Assembly (NCBI GenBank): GCA_021029095.1
Contig: JAJOHG010000001.1
Location: 744,001-808,000 of the forward strand
Reading direction: 5' to 3'
Origin: Phellopilus nigrolimitatus
Lineage: Eukaryota; Basidiomycota; Agaricomycetes; Hymenochaetales; Hymenochaetaceae
Length of the DNA: 64,000 bases
Positions within the stretch are counted from its first letter, which is position 1. Every line of letters starts with the position of its first letter. The translations under genes were made by a program, and so were the position numbers. The notes below the pieces were generated by a model. It was not told the DNA's origin. It saw only the letters and a list, made by a program, of their open reading frames with translations, and searched no databases. Positions 46,212-59,000 of the stretch are shown here, one piece after another.

Positions 46212-48057
46212 ATGTCTTCAAATACGCCCGCCCTCCCTACTGCACGGGTCATTCAAGTCGATACCCGAGGCGCAGTCATCTTGAGCGAAGAGTCGCCTGA
46301 GGTGAGCGACCCGCACTATACAACTTGGAACGAAATGTTTTTCTAACGCGATCGTGTGCAGACGAGGGACAGTCGGGGTATATATCTACCTAATCATATC
46401 GAACCTGTGTCTCATATTGCGGTCGACGTGCGTGCGCTGTTCCGCTCTTCGTTAGGTTGGGGACACTAATCTTTGGCGTTCAGGTCGGAGGTTCACTCGC
46501 GAAGGTAGTCTACTTCACTCGCTCACCAGAACCGCCATCCTCTCCCTCGATCGCCGCAACGAATGGGAGCAGCGTTCCAAGTGGTCTCACGACCCCATCG
46601 TCGTCACAGTCATCGAACGAAGAGCACGTCAACCTCAACCCGGCTAAGAAGGTCAATGGAGCACTCACACCCCTCGTTCTAGACTCTAGCAACGGTCAGC
46701 ACAGCAACATCGATACACGCACCGAGTCGGCAGACTTTGACGAGCAGAAGATTTTCCGGGATGCCCTCGTACGGCGTGCGTCCTTGCAGCACTTCCCCGG
46801 TGGTTCGCTCAACTTCGAGCGCTTCGAGACGGACAACATCGATGACTGTGTCGCGTTCATCCAGGCACTTATCGAACGTTCTGCACAAGTGAACGGCGTG
46901 TCGATTGCGGAGATGCGACAGGGCGTGAAGATCATGGCGACTGGCGGCGGCGCGCATAAGTTCCACGAGCTGTTTAGCGGGATGCTCGGCGTGGAGGTGC
47001 TGCGGGAGGACGAGATGGAGTGCTTGATTGAAGGACTCAAGTTTATTACGCTCATACCGGACGAGGTATATTACTTCTCAGATGAGCTGGTGCATCAGGT
47101 GGCAAGACCGATATTCGGCCAGTCAGGCTCGAGTGATGCTGTACCTCTGGAACGACCAAGCCCCAATCCTCCACAATACGGCGTCACCTTCGAAAGTAAC
47201 CCGACACCGCAGCTGCCTTGCTTGCTCGTTAACATCGGTTCTGGTGTCTCGATCATCAAGGTCGATGAAGACGGAAAATTCGAACGAGTTAGCGGTACGA
47301 GCCTCGGCGGAGGAACCTTGTGGGGATTGCTCAGCCTGTTAACACCTGCGCGGAGCTTCGATGGTGCGTTTATTTCACAGGCTGAATCCAAGCAGCCGTT
47401 AATTAAGCATCCTTTTTCCCAGAAATGCTAGCCTTGTCAGAGAAAGGCGATAACGCGACTGTTGATATGCTTGTTGGTGACATTTACGGACAAGGTTATA
47501 GCCGATTAGGTCTCAAGTCGACGATGATCGCTAGTTCGTTTGGCAAGGTTTTCAAGAAGGGCGAAAAGAAACAAACGTTCTCGCCTGAAGACATTAGCAA
47601 GAGTCTGCTGTATGCTATATCAAACAACATCGGTCAGATTGCGTACGTGCTGATGATCTTCGTCGCTTTAGAGTTTGCATCTCACAGCCTCATTCTTTAG
47701 GTACATGAACGCGGAGAAGTATGGTTTAGAAAGGATCTATTTTGGCGGGTGTTTCATTCGGGGTAACGTATTTTGCGTCTCTATCTATGCTTTGCATGAT
47801 GTTGGCTAAATCCGATCCAAAACGCGTTTAGGCCATGCTGCAACGATAGCGACTCTATCGTATGCCATCCGCTTCTGGAGTAAAGGCACCAAGCGTGCCC
47901 TATTTTTGCGGCATGAAGGATTCCTGTACGTTTCTCGCTCTAAGTCGCGACAATCTCACAGCAGGTGCTCACATTCTATCATGATCGCAGTGGCGCGATG
48001 GGAGCTTGGATCAAGAATATGGAACCCCAAGCACGAGAATCTCAGCAAGAAGATTGA
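46212..48057 (+). CDS. CAB1: Pantothenate kinase (eukaryotic type II)
   Basis: Phosphorylates pantothenate, the first and rate-controlling step of coenzyme A synthesis. Starts MSSNTPALPTARVIQVDTRG at 46212. Exons 1-3 join SEESPE, TRDSRGIYLPNHIEPVSHIAVD and VGGSLAKVVYF, giving the phosphate-binding D-V-G-G-S-L-A-K loop. Further motifs: GGSLNFERFET, MATGGGAHKF, LLVNIGSGVSII, VSGTSLGGGTLWGL, VGDIYGQGYSRLGL, SFGKV, ISNNIGQIAYM and YFGGCFIRGHAATIATLSYA. The last exon gives GAMGAWIKNMEP, stop at 48057. A low-complexity Ser/Thr insert (about 46550-46740) after the loop is longer than in animal enzymes. Convergent with the NOPCHAP1-like gene. Confidence 0.94.
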
Positions 48058-48215
48058 TCGAAAGCAAAATCATTGTTTTTTCTTTCTTTCCTTGGCATCG
48101 ACATCACCTGGGCGTGCCATCTGCCAATATACCATCTTTCGAAAATAGTGTATTCTTACTACTAGTAGTACAAGCTTTATAAACGGAACAATTATGGGTC
48201 AAAAACGATCAGAGC

Positions 48216-49184
48216 TCAGGCAGGTGAATCGGGGGTTCGTGTGGTTTGTGACTCGTCAAGGACAACGATATCAGGACGAGCACGCCTCGGCAAAGGCCTT
48301 GTCGGCCTTTGAGTGGCTGTGGATGAAATGCTGATGATATTGGGTGGACGGCTCATCAAACCGGAATCGTTCTCGCTTGAATTGTCGCTGCCGCCAATGG
48401 CGGAGCTTGAGTCGGCCTCGTCAGAGTCGCTTGCGTCATCATCCGAAGAACCAGATGCGCTTGAGCTTGACTGTGAGCCTGTCCGTTCCGATGTCGGCCG
48501 ACGTACGTCGAAGACGCCGAGGCCCAACCTCTGGAGAGAAATTCCAGGTGCGCGGAGTAAGCGGGTTGGTAAGACGAATAGGATGAGTAAAAAACAAATG
48601 GACGGGAGGAATGAGATGCGCATCATGCGTGTGTGGATACTCAGTTCCGATTTCACCGTGGTGATAACCGGAGGAAAGAGTCATCAAATGAACTAACCAT
48701 TTCAATGTAATTGCCATCTTCGGCATCATCCAAATGCTCAATGTCGACGCTTTCGGGATCGTCCTGGACGCGGCGCAGGAGCTCGGCGTTGGCTGCCTCC
48801 ATTTGGGGAAGGAAGTGCTGTAGGCGATCGAGGACTAGCAAGGAGCGAGAAGAATATGTATAGCAGCTGTAACGGGGACGAGGACGCATATAGTCGGCTG
48901 GCTTACGCTGTGTGGGAGGCTCGACCTCGTGTGTGTCTCTTTGACCAAAGTCAAAGGCTGATGGACCGCCTGACGGGGGAAACGGCAAATTGTGGGATGC
49001 AGATGCGGTGCCGTTAGTACGTTGCAACAGATGGCCTGCAATCAGTGAATAGTATGATCAACATCGACGTAGAACGGAGACAGGCTGTCGACATACTGAG
49101 CCTCTCTTCGCGCTGGATGTCATCCTCGACGTCGAGACATTGGTTGGGCGTTGTCATTGTCGCCGAAGGCGGTGTCGCGGTCAT
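48216..49184 (-). CDS. NOPCHAP1-like (DUF4598) box C/D snoRNP assembly factor
   Basis: NOPCHAP1 (human C12orf45) links NOP58 to the R2TP chaperone during snoRNP assembly. Start MTATPPSATMTT at 49184; the first intron (donor GTATGT after EERLS) joins to HLLQRTNGTASAS. The conserved core LLDRLQHFLPQMEAANAELL, PESVDIEHLDD, NYIEM then RLGLGVFD is the DUF4598 pattern (F-L-P-x-x-x-A-A-N, S-V-D-I-E, L-G-L-G-V-F). A Ser/Asp/Glu-rich acidic tail ends with PDIVVLDESQTTRTPDSPA. Identification rests on the core motif only. Confidence 0.65.
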
Positions 49185-49436
49185 TCTGGATGACAACGAT
49201 AAACCTGGTAGCGAAATCAGCCGTGAGAAGATGTTACCAGAAAAGGCGTAGCCATAGCGGCACTGAATGAAATTAAATGTTTAGATCTCGTCGTCAGGAG
49301 CTACTTTTGCTAAAACCGCTTTCTCTTCCTCCCTCTCATGTTCCCGCCCCTCCCGCCCCTCCCCCGTCTTCCTAGCTCCCTTTCCTCCCATTCCCAATCC
49401 TCGCGCCCATCTTCCTCTTCTTCCAGCCCGCCAGCC
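49185..49436. promoter_or_regulatory. Divergent promoter NOPCHAP1-like / homeodomain gene
   Basis: 252 bp between start codons, with a long pyrimidine tract (about 49320-49430) on the homeodomain side. An upstream in-frame ATG at 49338 in a poor context would add 33 Pro/Ser-rich residues to the homeodomain protein. Confidence 0.4.
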
Positions 49437-51108
49437 ATGCCCATCAAACCAGACGAGTCGAGGGACAAGAAGCCCCGTATTAGGCATTCTGAAATACAGC
49501 TCTCCGCTCTCAACGAGCTCTATGAAGAAAGCGAGCACCCCTCCCTCGAGGAGCGTGCAGCATTGGCAGAGAATCTTGGAATGTGCGTAGCATTGCTGCT
49601 GCTGTCGTTGTCCCTTTCATTCTGTCTGCATTCCATGCGCTTTTCTTTTCGTTTCTTTTATGACAAAAGACCGCATCTCACGCTCCTATTTTGCTATGTA
49701 GGGAATCAAAGGCTGTCAATGCTTGGTTCGCCAACAAACGTTCTGCCACTAAAAAGAAGACGCGAGGCACACACCACCCGTACAGCACTCCTCCACCCGC
49801 CATTGCCCACTTCGACGACGACTACGAGGATCTGTCCCGGGACCACTCACGTCTCTCCACCCCACTTAGCACAATGGACTACCAAACTTTCCCTGCCCCT
49901 GCCGTAGACACCGACAACAGGCATGTTTTCGACTCTGAGATCTCCTCTGGTATCCCTCGTAGAATGCGCATTCGCCCCACCCCAAAACAGACAGAGGAAC
50001 TTCGGAGGCTGTACAGTCTTAATACACATCCATCTAGGGAAGAACGTGAAGCGCTTGGTAACCGAACTGGCATGTACGCGCGCGTTGTCATTTACGCTTT
50101 GAGATTTTGATCCGTTGCTGACTTCAGGGTTATCTCCTGCTTAGGAAATATCAAAGCGTCACCAACTGGTTCCAGAATCAGCGATCGCTTGCGCGCAAAC
50201 GTCTTGAGGAGCATGAGCTTGAAGCACAATCGGCGCAAAGCACTGATCACAATGACGATAGCACCACCGACTCGCGCTCAGAGCCTCGGACATACGCCGC
50301 TCTCCCTCCGGCTGCATCCCATCCATCTCTTGGATCCACCATGACCAACCGTTCTTCGGCGCCTCGATCAGTTTCAGTTAGCCGTATGCAAATTCATGAA
50401 GAATCCAAAGTAGCTTCAATTCGAAGGATGGGAAACAGTGGACCTCTGTCGAGACCGCGGAGAACGAGACCGGAACCATATCAGCTTGAAGCGCTGAAAA
50501 AGCTATTCGCGAGGACATCCAACCCTTCTATCGAGGAGAGAGGAGCGCTAGCGCTTGAAATTGGAATGTACGTATCATTACTGTATTCCACTTATGCAGA
50601 GTAGGCTTATCTAGAATACAGGGATGTTGGCAAAGTCACGAACTGGTTTCGCAATTTGCGCCAGACGGCCAGAAAGCGGGCTCAAAAGTCAAATCACGAC
50701 GATGGCGACGACGAGGGTATGGATTACGATGACTCAGCGCCTGTCTCGAGTATGAGCACTCCGCTGTTCCCATCGACGACATCATCGTACTCGTTCTCAT
50801 CGGTAGACGACGATGTGGAACATATGGATCTCGACAGCGAGCGTTACTATGAGGTACATCACCTCCCGCACTCAGACGGAGGCAGCGAGGAGGAGGACCA
50901 AGAGGCGGTCACTCCGCCTCCAGCCCCGCCTCGTATTACTGGCAGGAGTCGCATGGATGTCGGCTTCTTGACGGGATCCAATGAGGACTTGCAGCTGCAA
51001 GCCTCTCCCGTCAAACCTTTCATGGGTGATGCAGCCGCCCATGCTCCCCCGCGCGTCGAAGATGCGTTACTGCTTCTTAGCTTCTCGCAACGCGTTGTTC
51101 GATGGTGA
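49437..51108 (+). CDS. Transcription factor with three homeodomains
   Basis: Four exons, 49437-49582, 49702-50073, 50145-50567, 50622-51108; 1428 nt, 475 aa. Three homeodomains: about residues 10-68 (RIRHSEIQLSALNELYEES ... AVNAWFANKRS), 130-190 (RIRPTPKQTEELRRLYSLN ... SVTNWFQNQRS) and 272-332 (RTRPEPYQLEALKKLFART ... KVTNWFRNLRQ). Each keeps the helix 3 W-F-x-N-x-R core. Each is interrupted at the same place, a phase 2 intron splitting a Met codon just before helix 3. Linkers and the C-terminus are acidic and Ser/Pro-rich. The gene is unlike HD1/HD2 mating-type pairs, which have one homeodomain each. Target unknown. The stop follows VEDALLLLSFSQRVVRW. Confidence 0.9.
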
Positions 51109-53862
51109 GTAGATATCATTTCTCTTCCTGTTGGGAGACGTCCGGTGCTAAACGTGTTTTGCGCAGAAAATATTATCAATTCCGATCTTTTTGCTATTTA
51201 TCTACCTGCACCTCATCATACATGGCATGTTGATATCCCTACATCTATCTTCGTCGATGAGAATTCTCTTGTTCCACGCTAACCAGGGATCACACGATAG
51301 AGCTGTATTACTCGGCACCTCTGATTTCTGGCTACTACATATCATCACAGCATCACCTGTAAACAGCATCCGGGTCTGCGCTCGACTTTCTTCCTTGTCT
51401 TCATTTGTGGTTGTCTTTCTCCAATTATACCTTGTTCCTCCCTTCTATCTCCATTGTCACTTGTTTGTACCCGTTCAACCTACATAATTATCCCGTATGA
51501 CGGGCTCTCGGAACATCTCTTAATCGCAGTCGCACCAACGACTAGCGTTATTTAAGATTCCCATCCATTTCATATTTCGCACTTTTTATACTGTTCCTTT
51601 CTCATGTTGCATTACCCTCCCAACTCCGTGTAACTCAATTCTTCTACTAATAGCGTGATCTCATAACAATTCAAATGCTTCTCGTTTGTTCTCACCCCTT
51701 ATGTATGCATGGCGCCTTGCTTGACGTTTGATCTGGAACTCTTATTGTCTGCAGTCAACATCTGTCCGATCCGTCCCAGGTTGTAAAACAAAAAGAAGAG
51801 CAGCCGAGGCGAGGATCGCATTGATGCCCGAAATAGCAATTATACTGAATTAGCAGCGAGTCGAGTTCAACTTGAGTTGCGCCGCGTACTGCTGCTGTCT
51901 AGCGCATGCTGTGGCAATTCGCATCCTCATTCAAAGCTCAGCTCCCGCTTTTGCTTGCTTGCATCTCAAAGAAACCGCGATAATGACGCGGAACCTTGCG
52001 GCGAGCTCGCGTAGCTAACAACCAAAGAAAAAAGAAAGATTTAAAAAAGACCGCCTTGTTCATCGCGGGGACTGCGCCGACTTCTTGCGGACGTGGACAT
52101 CGGGTACGGGTATGCGCTGATTAACAGTCGGCGACGCGCTGGGACCGGGCGGTCGGCTCGCAGTTGCACGCAAGCTCGGCTGGGGGAGAACGGCGAGCGT
52201 GTGGCTTGCGCGGGATACGGCGTGCGCTGCGATCCCGTACCCGGTCCTTTCTCACAGCAGGTTTTTCTTTTCTTTTTTTCTTCTTCCTTCTAAGAATAAA
52301 ACTACTAGCGGGGGTTTTTTTTTACGTGCTTTGCTGTGTGCAGAGACAAACGCGACATCGCCGTCGAGGCGCTGAAGGGGCAATCGACATGCACCGTCGT
52401 GAAAAGTTTAATTCATTAAGAAGCTCGAGGACCTGCAAGCGAAGGCACCGCCCAGGCGCCAGCCCTCTGCGTATTCCGAGTCGACGCTTGCCCGTCTCCC
52501 CACTCCTACAGAATCCCCACTCCTACAAAAAAAAAAGGCGGCTCTCGTTACGCACGTACCTGCGGAAACATGAAACAGTAATTACCGCCCAAATACCCGA
52601 CGCGGCGGCCCCTCTGAAGCGCATACCGTGCACGGGCGGGTTTCTCTCGCCAGATTCGAGATTCACTTAATGTGAATTATGTGATGAGATCGACGCGTTA
52701 TTTATCTGAGAAAGTGCCCGTCCCGAGGAAGATGGAACGGCCAAGTGGTCGGCGCCGCCGTTTCCCAGTTGCTTCTCCCTCCTTCTCTCGAAACATTTTG
52801 TCTTGCTCGTGCAAGTTAGCAGATTTTGAATGTGGTAAGCACACGGATCGACGCTTCTCCCGCGACGACTGCGACTTATTTTATTATGAGATTCCAGTTC
52901 AAACATAGTCGTCCGTAGATATCTCTCTCAAGTGCCCGCACCTTCCAGAAAACCATCCCGACGGGACGCCAGGACGCCGGGAACCGACGCACATGTAAAA
53001 ACGCACGAAAATCCCGGCTTATAAAAAATGACCTCGCCGATCAATCTCAAAAACAAGCTTTGCATAAAATGTAAATCTACAATGTACACACGTATCTGGG
53101 AGATCTCGATCTGGGCAAATTTCGAACTCGCCGCTCGCCGCGCTCGCTGCGACGCGTCCGACCGGCCGCGCGCCGCTCTGGTCCTGCAGATGGTGGCGCG
53201 CGGGGGTCACGCGCGCTCATCGGCCGGGCAGCTCGCGGAGAGTCGCCCAGTCCATTTTTCCTCCCTCGAGCTTAGGAACGTGTTGTTCGAGTCGTGTGTG
53301 CCTGTGGATCCTTCGGAGACGTCGATGTCCTTTGCAAACATGCTGGGGCCATGCGGCATGTTTAAATGAAGGAGACGCCCAGCAGTGAAGGAAGACAGAC
53401 ACGCATGCGCTTGTAATCGGATCCAAAAGCGAGGTCTTCAGCGCGAGAGCTAGGTGTGCTTGGTGATCCGTGGCTGGCGGGTGCAGACGCGTGCGTTTCA
53501 TAAATGTGACGCAGTTCGGGGCATTATGCAATGCTATATTAGAATCATAACTAATGGGAGTGCAATCTTTTTTCTAATGATAGGTATGGCTGTGTGCGTG
53601 TGCGTGATAAAAAAAGAATACTGCGAAGAGAGATGAATCAATCATCGTTGCGGTTTCGTGATCGGAAGATGTGGAGGGTCATGGATGCGAGTGCTCGTAC
53701 TGTACAATGCGAGGATGAGTGTCCGTCGAATAAGGGAAAATCATGCAAAGCGAAACAGCGAAGAGAGCTCATTGATAGCGAAGGTGAGCCGGAGATGCAT
53801 GATGCGTAGACAGGTAGAGAGCAAGCGCATTGAGAGGGAGAAAAGAAATGGAATGAAACATA
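51109..53862. other. 2.75-kb intergenic region
   Basis: Left part is a probable long 3' UTR with pyrimidine-rich sequence; the right part (52000-53500) is GC-rich with many CG dinucleotides. Frames up to 168 codons (52164-52670) lack motifs and look like consequences of composition. No RNA gene, repeat or TE recognised. Confidence 0.4.
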
Positions 53863-55054
53863 TTAGAGCGCGACGCGCGCGAGCAGGTAGACGGCGCCCG
53901 TCGCGCACAGCAGGCCCGTGGAGACGGCGCTGTGCGTGCGGATGGCGTTAGAGAATCGTGAAAGTCGTGAGGTTTGACCTGACTGTGCCTGTGCTCCCGC
54001 GAACGCGGCAAGGGACTTGATGGACGTGGACGGCGAGGCGAACACGGCGCGCAGACAGTCCATGCAGTTCACCGCCGGGACGCGCTGCGCGCGGAAATGC
54101 GACTCGCACGCGCTGCGGTTGTACACCTGCTCGATGAAACGCGACGACGAGCCTAAAAATGGGCGAGAAAGGAAAAAAAAAAACGTTTTTGATAAATACA
54201 CGATGCGACGTGAAACGAGAACGGAAGAAGGGCCGCTTACTTTCGAGGACGATGCTCGGCTCGGAGTCTGCGAACGACTTGATGTCGAGTTCGCGCACAA
54301 GCCTTCCGAGAGTGATCGCGGGCGCCTCGGCGAGTGCGCGTTCTCTGCTCTGGGAGATCTCGACGAGGGAGCCGAAATCGCACGGCGACGTGCGCTTCTC
54401 GTACTTCTTGAGCTGGGAAAAGACAGGGCCGAGGAGCCTGTCGCGCGGATCCGGCGTCTGCACCGCACTAAACGCATGGCCGCAGCCGAGCTCTGTGAGG
54501 ACGCCGCGCGCGAAGCGCCAGGGGGAGCGTCCCTGGAGGTAGGTGCGCGAAAGGTGGGCGCGCAGCCACTGGGCGCGCGAGGCGAGGTCGAGGCCGGCGT
54601 ACTTTGCGGCGACGCGGCGCTTGGCGGGGGACGGGACGCGGGGGTCGACGTCGTCGACGACGCAGCAGCTGCACGCGCCGCGGTAGCCGTTCTCGACCCA
54701 GTCCCAGACGTCCTCGCCGTAGACGTCGGAGTTCCACCAGTAGCAGTCCGGGCAGAGTCCCTCGACGAGGGCGGCCTCGTACTCGCGGAGGGCGGCGGCG
54801 GACTCGGCGGCGACGGAGGCGGCGAGGGCGGACTGGAGCTGGGCGCGGATGCGGAGGAGGATCTCTTGGGGCACGGAGAGCAGGGAGGTGGCGCGAGGTA
54901 TAGTGGCGTCGACGCGGAGGGCGCTGCGGGCGTGGAGCGCGATGAGGCTGTCGAGGGCGAGCATCTCCGGATGGCAATATGCGATGCAGGCGTGGAGGAC
55001 GTCCTCATGGCCTGACGGTGAGGAGGTACGGGAGTTGTCGTTGAAGTCGGTCAT
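53863..55054 (-). CDS. Uncharacterised Cys-containing protein with C-terminal membrane anchor
   Basis: Two exons: from 55054 (MTDFNDNSRTSSPSGHEDVL) to a donor GTAAGC near 54239, then SSSRFIEQVYNRSACESHFR to the stop at 53863. The N-terminal half is helical with LPQEILLRIR-like sequence (SVPQEILLRIRAQLQ). A Cys/Trp-rich centre follows (CPDCYWWNSDVYGEDVWDW, GYRGACSCC), then ELGCGHAF. Exon 2 has RVPAVNCMDCLRAVF, and the protein ends in one hydrophobic segment (STGLLCATGAVYLLARVAL) with almost nothing after it, as in tail-anchored proteins. I do not recognise the family. Exon 1 is very GC-rich compared with its neighbours. Cys pairs could bind metal; that is inference. Confidence 0.7.
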
Positions 55055-56036
55055 GATGATGACTGGACGGGTCGTAACTGCAAAGTTGACGGGAGGGTGA
55101 GTATGGGTAGTGTGATATATATAGTGTTAACGGAGTGCATACTAACAGGGTTACAGCGGGAGCAAAACGAGATTAAAGCTCGATGGCGATGAGGGGGCTG
55201 CACGGAGGAAACCCAAAGGACAATGAGCATCCAGGATTTATAGCAACGGCGGCAGCCCGTCGTCCGAAACAGACAGAACGCCTTCCGGTGCGTCACAGCG
55301 TTCGATAGGAGAACAAAAGCGATCCTGCTCGATTGCATCCCAACCGCTTCCTTCGAATCCCGTCCCTCCCGTTCCATTCCTCGGCACACGCCCCAATTCA
55401 TCAATCCACACCGGGACATCACCCAGATGCAGATGGACACTCCTGTGACAAAACAAAAAAATAAAGCAAAAAAGAAATAATAAGAGCGCAGAGACCCTCA
55501 AAGGCCGGGACGATGCTTGCGGATAACCCGATGAGCCAAGGAGCCAAAAGGAGCCCGGAGCACAGCCCGGCAATTAGCCAATTAGCATTTTCGCTACAAT
55601 TCGCTACAATTCTTACGTCTTACGTCCGATCAAGTCTCCTGTCACCTCCGCTCTCTCATTGCCAAGCTTTGTCAACCAACTCGCCCTAAGCGGACCAATC
55701 CATCCTTCCTATTACTACTACTAGACAACATACACATAGCTCTCCGCTCCCGTCCCTCCATTATACCTACTACATGTGGATCCCGCCAGCGAATAGAATA
55801 AACAACGGCAAATCAACTCGAATCAAAAACATCCTGTATATGTAAGAGAACCAAGCGAATGCACAATAATAGCGCAACACATCATTCCGAAGCGAAGCGC
55901 CGCGCAAAAAAAAGGGAATGTAGAATATAAGCGAGTGCATAACAAAAGGGTATGGCGCTGTGACCTCAGAAGAGTTCATACACAAAAGAGCTGAGCAAAG
56001 CGCTGTCCGTCCACGAGCGCACTCTCCATACAATGT
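55055..56036. other. Intergenic, no gene recognised
   Basis: Promoter of the preceding gene and 3' region of the next. A short ACT repeat (about 55715-55725) and motif-free frames only. Confidence 0.45.
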
Positions 56037-59000
56037 CTAGTCTTTGCGATCGATGGGCTTATATGAATAAGAAACAGATGTAGCCATGTGCCCCGTTTTG
56101 GGTGCTACGATCTCAAACTGCGATTCATCAAAGCTCGATCGCACATCGTCCGACGACCCAGGACTCACAAGCACCCCATTGCCATTCGGGAACGACAAAG
56201 GGCTCCCAGAAGACACAGGCGTGGCAATCGTCTCTGCCGACTCCTGAGACGAGTCCGTCGACAGCTGCGGCGCCGGCTTCCGACGCATAGAGTTCGTCCG
56301 TCCGTTCACATTGGGCGACGCAGTCTCCGACCCCCGCGATTGTCCTCGCAAGTGCTGACTCATTCGGTATTCCGCGGGCAATTCCGGCACCGACGGTGAC
56401 TGCATATTTGTCGTCGACGATATGCTTCCGCGCATCAGCCCGGCCATGTCCAGCAAGCTCGGACGCCGGCGTCTAACTTCGGTCACCGAGTCCGTGCTCT
56501 GCGAAGAAGCCTCCGACCCGGACTTCCACTTCATCAGTGACTTTCTCACAGCCCGCTTCTTTTCAGGAGTGGGTGTCGCGCCATTCGACTGCACGGAGGA
56601 AAATGCGGACGGTGTCGATGGCCTAGATGACTTCGGGAACTGGTATTGATCCGGCGGTGACGGCGACCCCCGTATCGGATACTTCGAATCCTGATCGAAG
56701 TAAAATGGGTCAAGACCAGAGTCTGGTCGAGAGTGCTCACCCCGCACGGATGCCTGAGGCGGTACTCCTGACGAGAACGGCACAGAAGGAGATGGCGTTC
56801 GCGAACCGTTCGTCTCAGTTTCCTGCACAGACGTCACCGAACTCGGCGGACGTGACGGCATCGTCGATGGGTCCGGGCTAGCAGATATAGACTGACTCGA
56901 GATCGACGCCTTGTTCGACTTGCGCCAGAGTTTCCTGATGCTCTTCATGGATACGAGATTCGATCGACTGTTTGAAACTTTTAAATTCGTTGTCGTCACT
57001 TCCTCCGATATGGAGTCTGCCGAAAACCGGCTCGAAGGTGTCTTGGATCCCATGCGCGTATGTTTGGCGAGGGATGTCGTGCGTTCAGGCAGGCTTGGCA
57101 CATTGTCCGTCTGCTCAGATGATGGGAATCTTCCGAATGGATCGGGTGAAAGTGGCAAGACCGGTGATTCCGATACTTCAAGAGTTTTACGAGATAACGA
57201 CGGCGGCAGTCTGAGTACTTCAGGATAAAACCCCGCTTCCTCCTCGTATTGCCGAGACCTCGTCTGCGACTCTGACGGTTTCCTAGGACCACTACCGTTG
57301 CTGAGCATAGATGATACCGATGAATTATTCCTTTTATCAGACGAGATTCCTTTAGTTTTTCCATTTAATATGACTTTAGGAGGCGAGTTCGTGAGCCTCG
57401 TGGAATTCGAGTTAACCGAAGAGCTAACTGGAGACGTAGGCACCTCTTGTCCCGCTATTGCTGCAAATGGCACTGCCGGCCACGCAGCCTGAGGCGACCC
57501 CTGAGTACCAAGCATGTGATTCCTTTAAAAAAAACAAAAAACATAATTATTTTATAAACGTCGGCTCCTTGATTTTGTTAAGCAGGACATACCCCTCCGC
57601 AGGAGAACTCGCTGTATCTAGTCTGTTAGTACCTCTGAAGCTGTCCGCAATCGGGCTGGGGGTTCCGACAAGCACTGGCTGCTTAAACACAGGTCCCTCA
57701 ACCTCCGTCTCCATCATGCTCGGCCGCACCGGTTGCATTTGATTAATAGTAGGCACGATGCGCCTCGAGTCCTGCTGCGAGCCTGCACGAAGCGACTGAG
57801 CTGCTGACGTTCTCTGCGGAGGGGGGGAGCGAAGATTGGGACTGGTGGGCGAGATCTGTTCAGACGGGAGTTCGGCAGATTTAAGCGCCCGAGGGGAGAA
57901 TTGTGCGAGATTCTGAAGTATAAATTAAAATGAAGTTATGAGAGGTATGTTTAATGTTCACTTACGCGCTCAAGCACGTCCAGCTCTTGACGTATTCTGA
58001 GTTGACTAGCACGGTGCTCGTCCATATCAATCTAAACCGTCAGGATAAATTAGCAATATTATCGTTGACAAATCAAAGAATAAACACACGTCAGCGTTCA
58101 AATCCAGATCAAGGTCCTCGTAGATGCCACCAATTCTCTTCTCCTTGTACATGTCATCCCCATTACTTGATTGAGAGTCATTTCGCAAATAAGGAAGACG
58201 GACGGATTCATCGTCGAAGCCGGCACTGTACGGGCTTGGCGTAGCGGTCGCAATGTTGATCTTCAGACCCGCCTCACCATGTGCTGAAAGATTCAGTGGT
58301 GGAGGGGCACCTTTGCGCGGTAAAGCACCTCTAAGCTGCGGGTGGTTACGTGCATTCCATAATGCCATGACTTCCTCCCTGTCGGAGACGCCAACACCAG
58401 AATCGGCATCGTCGAGATCCGGCAAGGCGCTTAACGCAGCGCCATCGAGCGCGAGATCTCCCTTAGCTTTCCTACGCGGACGTTCAGATTGCATATTCGA
58501 CCATTCCTCTCCGTCTGTCCCGAAAACATCGGCAAGTGGGTCTCTCCGACGAGGCGAAGCGCGAGCCGTCAATTCAGCCTCGGTATCAAATTCGTCTGGG
58601 GATTCGCCAAAGCGCTCGTATCCTTCTTCATCTTCGTCCGAGGGTGACGATGGGGGACTGACAGCTCCTGTTTTGTCGTTGATAGTGATGCGCAACTGTA
58701 ATTTCCCTTCAGAGTCCACTCCTTTACCTCGTCGTTTCTGCATAATCTTTCGTGAACGAGACCACGTATTGTACCATGTTCCGACTTTCCGGTCAACGTC
58801 AAATTCAACTTTTGCAAGAACAGGCATCAACGAGGAGCTTCCCAGACCAGGTAGAAAGCGTGGGTCTAGCGAGTCCAAGGACGAAGCAGGGGTGTCAGGA
58901 GTTGGCGACCCATTGGATAATTGAGAGGAGTTAGATTGTTCTACAAGTGCCGCTGCACCACTTGGTTCTGTTGGTATTGAAGTAGATACGGAAGTGGAAG

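Noticed and set aside
52164..52670. 168-codon plus-strand frame in GC-rich intergenic DNA
   Set aside because: Arg/Ser-rich low-complexity translation explained by base composition; contains poly-T and poly-A runs read as Phe and Lys.
54017..55015. Long frames overlapping 53863-55054 in other frames and on the plus strand
   Set aside because: These are shadows of the GC-rich coding exon; their translations are dominated by Arg, Ala, Gly and Pro, whereas the chosen frame has a balanced composition and a proper splice.
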